Positions 8,125 through 10,387 of a stretch of 10,387 bases of DNA are shown in pieces. Both the position numbers and the translations under genes were made by a program. The DNA lies in contig FLMG01003453.1 of NCBI GenBank assembly GCA_900088475.1, positions 1-10,387 on the forward strand. The letters are read 5' to 3'. How positions within the stretch are numbered: the first letter of the stretch is position 1; each line of letters begins with the position of its first letter. The notes under the pieces are model-generated. The model ran no database searches and was not told where the DNA came from. It worked only from the letters and a program-made list of their open reading frames with translations. Source of the DNA: Hyphochytrium catenoides (Eukaryota; Sar; Hyphochytriomycetes; Hyphochytriales; Hyphochytriaceae).

Positions 8125-9317
8125 ATGACGAAAAGAAGTATGGTCAGTGGTTCCTTAGGGAGTAGCAGAGCCTACGTATCACTGATCACTTCTGACAGCT
8201 TTCAGATGGGGGTGGAGGTGCGCCTGTTTTGATTTCGCTAGTAGATTGTGTCTCACGATTACTTATTAGAAGTACCTATAGGTGCTCCTGTACTCTCTCT
8301 TTGTCAAGGCGGCGGTGGAAGATGATGTGGTCCTTTTATTCACACCTCAAGTGTCAGTTAAGGTTCAGAAGCAGATCCAGGAGCGCTATCCCCTGTGCAT
8401 ACTCCGTGAGGTTAGCTTCTTCCTGAAGTCCCCATCCTGCCATTCTAGGAGCTGCTATGCTAACCATTCTTCGTCGGCTAGGTGACGGATATCCCGAATC
8501 CCAATGTCAGCGTCTCGGTCGCTGGCTGGATTAACTCAGGTACAGCAAGTGGATTTCTAAACGCGGAGGGCACTTGGTTACGCATACGAGCTTGCCTTCT
8601 AGGGTACACGAAGCTCCACATCTGGTCTCTGGTTGAATATATGAAAGTATTATATATTGATGCTGATGCGCTTGTGTTGCAGTCCGTAGAGGAGGTATGA
8701 CAGACTTTTAGTTAACTATAGTGAACACTAACCTCCCCTTCCTCAAGCTTTTCGATAGAGAATCGAAGTTCTGTGCCGCTCCAGATGTCTTTCCTCCGGA
8801 TAAGTTTAACGCAGGAGTCTTATTGATCCAGCCGGACAGGAAGGTCTTTGACGACATGATGCAAAAGCTGACTTTGCTTTCCTCTCATGACGGTGGAGAT
8901 ACCGGTATGTTGACGATCGGCGACACAACGAAATGGCCACAAGATGACGAGCGTATCTACTTAGGTTTTCTCAATTCGTACTTTGATAAATGGTATTACG
9001 AGGACCACAACGCGAGGCTTCCCTTTGGATATAACGCGCAGCGGACGCTGCATTGGATGACTTATCAAAAGAACGAAGGTAGTATCGCGCGGCCTCGCCA
9101 CAATGTGGAACGATCTTAGCGTTGTCCCTCCCTAGGATATTGGAAGAGCATTAAACCTCTGAAAATCATACACTATTCCTCCAACCCAAAGCCATGGGAT
9201 GATGCCACCAGGAAGGGCGACTTGGAATTGCTTTGGTGGCAGGCATACTTGGAGTCCAGGTTAGGTCAGTTCTCCCGTAACGTGGAAGTCCTCTCTTGCG
9301 CAGAAGCGAACGGATAG
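8125..9317 (+). CDS. GT8-family glycosyltransferase (glycogenin/PGSIP-like)
   Basis: Seven exons: 8125-8217, 8282-8410, 8482-8539, 8603-8694, 8748-8904, 8965-9078, 9136-9317; introns are 53-71 nt and phases all agree, giving 274 aa. GT8 retaining enzymes transfer glucose, galactose or glucuronate from a UDP-sugar using a metal ion. Visible hallmarks are an N-terminal strand AYVSLITSDSFQMG that begins the Rossmann-like fold, the metal-binding DxD in YIDADALVL (D113, D115), PPDKFNAGVLL (about 140-150), GDTG-FLNSYF (174-182), PFGYNAQR, and the C-terminal HYSSNPKPW (H227) that ligates metal in the family. Met 8125 is the only start giving the complete N-terminal strand; there is no signal peptide or transmembrane segment, so a cytosolic enzyme is likely. 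Acceptor could be glycogenin itself, an inositol sphingolipid or another glycan; sequence alone does not say. Plant inositol-phosphorylceramide glucuronosyltransferases share the PPDKFNAG wording but are longer and membrane-anchored. The end assumes read-through of a weak GTCAGT at 9264. Introns 3 and 5 stay open in frame and are easily mis-called as exon. Confidence 0.9.
8540..8602 (+). other. GT8 intron 3, 63 nt, multiple of three and stop-free
   Basis: The donor G|GTACAG and acceptor TTCTAG flank a stretch that stays open for 21 codons in the coding frame. Removing it joins WINSG to YTKLHIW, matching the contiguous (F/Y)TKLxxW motif that precedes the DxD strand in GT8 proteins. Confidence 0.87.
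8905..8964 (+). other. GT8 intron 5, 60 nt, multiple of three and stop-free
   Basis: The donor G|GTATGT and acceptor ACTTAG flank 20 codons with no stop. Removal turns GDTG...GFLNSYF into GDTGFLNSYF, the standard GT8 motif. Left in, the insert would split that motif next to the active site. Confidence 0.9.
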
Positions 9318-9352
9318 TTATCGAGTAATCTGAAGCAAACAACATACTGACT
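9318..9352. other. 35-nt spacer between convergent stop codons
   Basis: The GT8 gene (plus) and the SET/NAP gene (minus) end tail to tail here. Any 3' UTR longer than 35 nt on either transcript must run into the other gene's coding region. No polyadenylation signal is recognisable. Confidence 0.7.
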
Positions 9353-10339
9353 CTACTCCTCGTCGTCATCATCGTCTTCGTCTTCATCGTCTTCCGCCAA
9401 ATCATCGCTGTCCAGTTCAACTTCATCATCATCCTGCATAATATAAACCTTCAGTGTCCACTAGGACCCTTGTTAAACAACCTGAGAAGAGAGATCGTCG
9501 ACCTACCAGATCCAGGCTCATGTAGTATTTGATGGGATTAGCCCAGAGAGTGTCTTTGAATTCTCGTGCCAGCTCTGAGTCAACCTCTTCTGGAAGGAAC
9601 CAGTCGAAGAATGAGACAGAACCATCAGCTTCGCGATCTTCCTTGGACATCTTCTGCAGTCACAAATTAGTGCTCTTAGTATAGTTCCGGTTTCCGGAAC
9701 ATAGCGGTCTTATGAACTCACGCTATCCGGCTTCCATTTGATATCAGAGTTCTCGCTCTTGAAGTCAGATGATTCATACTTGACTCTCTTCCATATCTTG
9801 GTGTTCGAGAAGAACGGGTTCTCTTCAAAACTCTAGTTCATAGCAAGAAAGGGTAAGGTCTGGCTCTCCACAATCCCATTAAGCGTGCCCACCAATTCTA
9901 TCTGGAAGTCTGTGGCCGAGGTGCTCTTCACGTTTACGTCTTTCAGATGCTTTAGAATCTCTTGGTCACGCCCGTACACCATTTCTCCAATGACAGGGTG
10001 GTTCAATAACTACAACGGGATAGGTTAACAGGAACCTTATGTCAGATAGGCTTATTAAGTGGATCGGACAAGGCAAGTTGTGAAGGAACGCACCGCTTGA
10101 GCCCAGAAATTTGGTATGCCCTTGATAATCTCCGCCCTTTTAGCATAGGGCGCAGCTTTCTTCTTCTCATACTTATACTCCAACTCCATGATCTCCTTTG
10201 CAAGATCTTCATTGATCTTCTCAATCTCCTCTTGACAAGCGTCAAGCTTCTCTATAGCTTTCTGCACATCCTCCAGGGAAGGGTCGTCGGTCTTCTGCCG
10301 CTTACTAGAGGGCTCTCCGCCAGCTTTCTTTGACGACAT
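9353..10339 (-). CDS. SET: SET/NAP-family histone chaperone
   Basis: Five minus-strand exons in transcript order: 10339-10094, 10009-9893, 9832-9722, 9653-9507, 9433-9353. All junctions are phase 0; introns are 84, 60, 68 and 73 nt. The product is 233 aa, shorter than animal SET (about 277-290). Layout: a basic N-terminus with a likely nuclear signal (KRQK, residues 13-16); a long charged helix at about 20-65 that should form the dimerising coiled coil; IPNFW at 75-79; the core motif SFEENPFFSN at 122-131, equivalent to the FxxNPYFxN of NAP proteins; IKWKPD before residue 158; SFFDWF at 172-177; ANPIKYY near 200; and an acidic tail at 208-233 (21 of 26 residues Asp/Glu). The family binds histones H3-H4 or H2A-H2B and escorts them in the nucleus. 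The SFFxWF plus NPxxYY pattern and short N-terminus favour SET over NAP1. The start is the first Met of an uninterrupted exon. The gene converges on the GT8 gene with 35 nt between stops. Confidence 0.92.
9356..9433 (-). repeat. SET: Triplet-rich low-complexity DNA encoding the acidic tail
   Basis: The last SET exon is an irregular run of GAY and GAR codons, seen on the plus strand as ATC/GTC/TTC repeats. It encodes the Asp/Glu tail that screens histone basic charge in this family. Triplet runs of this kind are prone to length change between strains. Open frames in its other registers are low-complexity artefacts. Confidence 0.8.
9684..9700. repeat. Perfect 7-bp inverted repeat inside SET intron 3
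   Basis: GTTCCGG and CCGGAAC are separated by TTT, forming a potential small GC-containing hairpin within the 68-nt intron 9654-9721. In the minus-strand transcript it lies mid-intron, between donor and branch region. It may help bring the splice sites together, or be chance. Confidence 0.55.
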
Positions 10340-10387
10340 TTTTATGCTTCTACCACCGTAGCTGACAAACGCAAGGTACCACCAATC
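10340..10387 (-). promoter_or_regulatory. 5' leader of the SET/NAP gene (partial)
   Basis: These 48 nt lie upstream of the minus-strand start codon at 10339 and run off the window. No defined element is visible; the promoter is probably mostly outside. Confidence 0.3.

Noticed and set aside
8905-8964. Taking the segment as a lineage-specific insertion in the GT8 enzyme
   Set aside because: It has exact GT/AG borders, typical intron length, and its removal restores the GDTGFLNSYF motif; an intron is the simpler reading.
9166-9432. A minus-strand open frame antisense to the GT8 end and overlapping the SET tail
   Set aside because: Its basic, Met/Thr/Arg-rich translation is a frame shadow of the acidic triplet repeat; the SET frame explains the region.
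10097-10333. A leucine-rich plus-strand open frame opposite SET exon 1
   Set aside because: It is the complement of the coiled-coil-coding exon, whose minus-strand product has clear SET family motifs.
1-10387. A novel multi-gene system, mobile element, CRISPR array or RNA gene
   Set aside because: I saw no terminal repeats, transposase or reverse-transcriptase motifs, regular repeat-spacer pattern, or tRNA/rRNA-like sequence; the four genes are unrelated housekeeping-type functions.

Overview
The window is nuclear DNA of a eukaryote with a compact, intron-dense genome. It carries four protein genes in alternating orientation (+ - + -). I place 38 introns, all 53-84 nt, nearly all GT...AG. 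Many have a CTAAC or CTGAC branch-point-like motif 10-25 nt before the 3' splice site. No bacterial operon signals are present. By eye the base composition is balanced. Wording in the XRN1 nuclease core recalls stramenopile (diatom/oomycete-side) proteins as I remember them, so a protist or alga of that kind is my best guess. A basidiomycete-like fungus or another short-intron protist is not excluded.

Layout: (1) 113-6371, plus strand: a cytoplasmic 5'->3' exoribonuclease, XRN1, in about 26 exons. It has all the nuclease motifs, the downstream XRN1-specific domains and a low-complexity tail. One base appears to be missing near 1795. (2) 6372-6507: a short gap between convergent stop codons. 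(3) 6508-7508, minus strand: a six-helix membrane protein in four exons. It resembles TMEM163 and the cation diffusion facilitator fold but seems to lack the metal-binding aspartates of helices 2 and 5. (4) 7509-8124: a divergent 5' region that also holds two short minus-strand ORFs joined end to start by ATGA overlaps. (5) 8125-9317, plus strand: a glycogenin/PGSIP-like GT8 glycosyltransferase in seven exons. (6) 9353-10339, minus strand: a SET/NAP-family histone chaperone in five exons with an acidic tail. Its stop codon lies 35 nt from the GT8 stop.

The genes do not form a pathway (mRNA decay, a membrane transporter-like protein, glycosylation, chromatin). What links them is compaction: convergent gene ends only 35 and 136 nt apart, and one shared divergent 5' region. 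I found no mobile element, RNA gene, CRISPR array or novel multi-gene system. The observations most worth checking are the probable one-base deletion in XRN1, four introns that are multiples of three with no in-frame stop (and so hide inside long open frames), the apparently lost metal site in the membrane protein, and the chained upstream ORFs.
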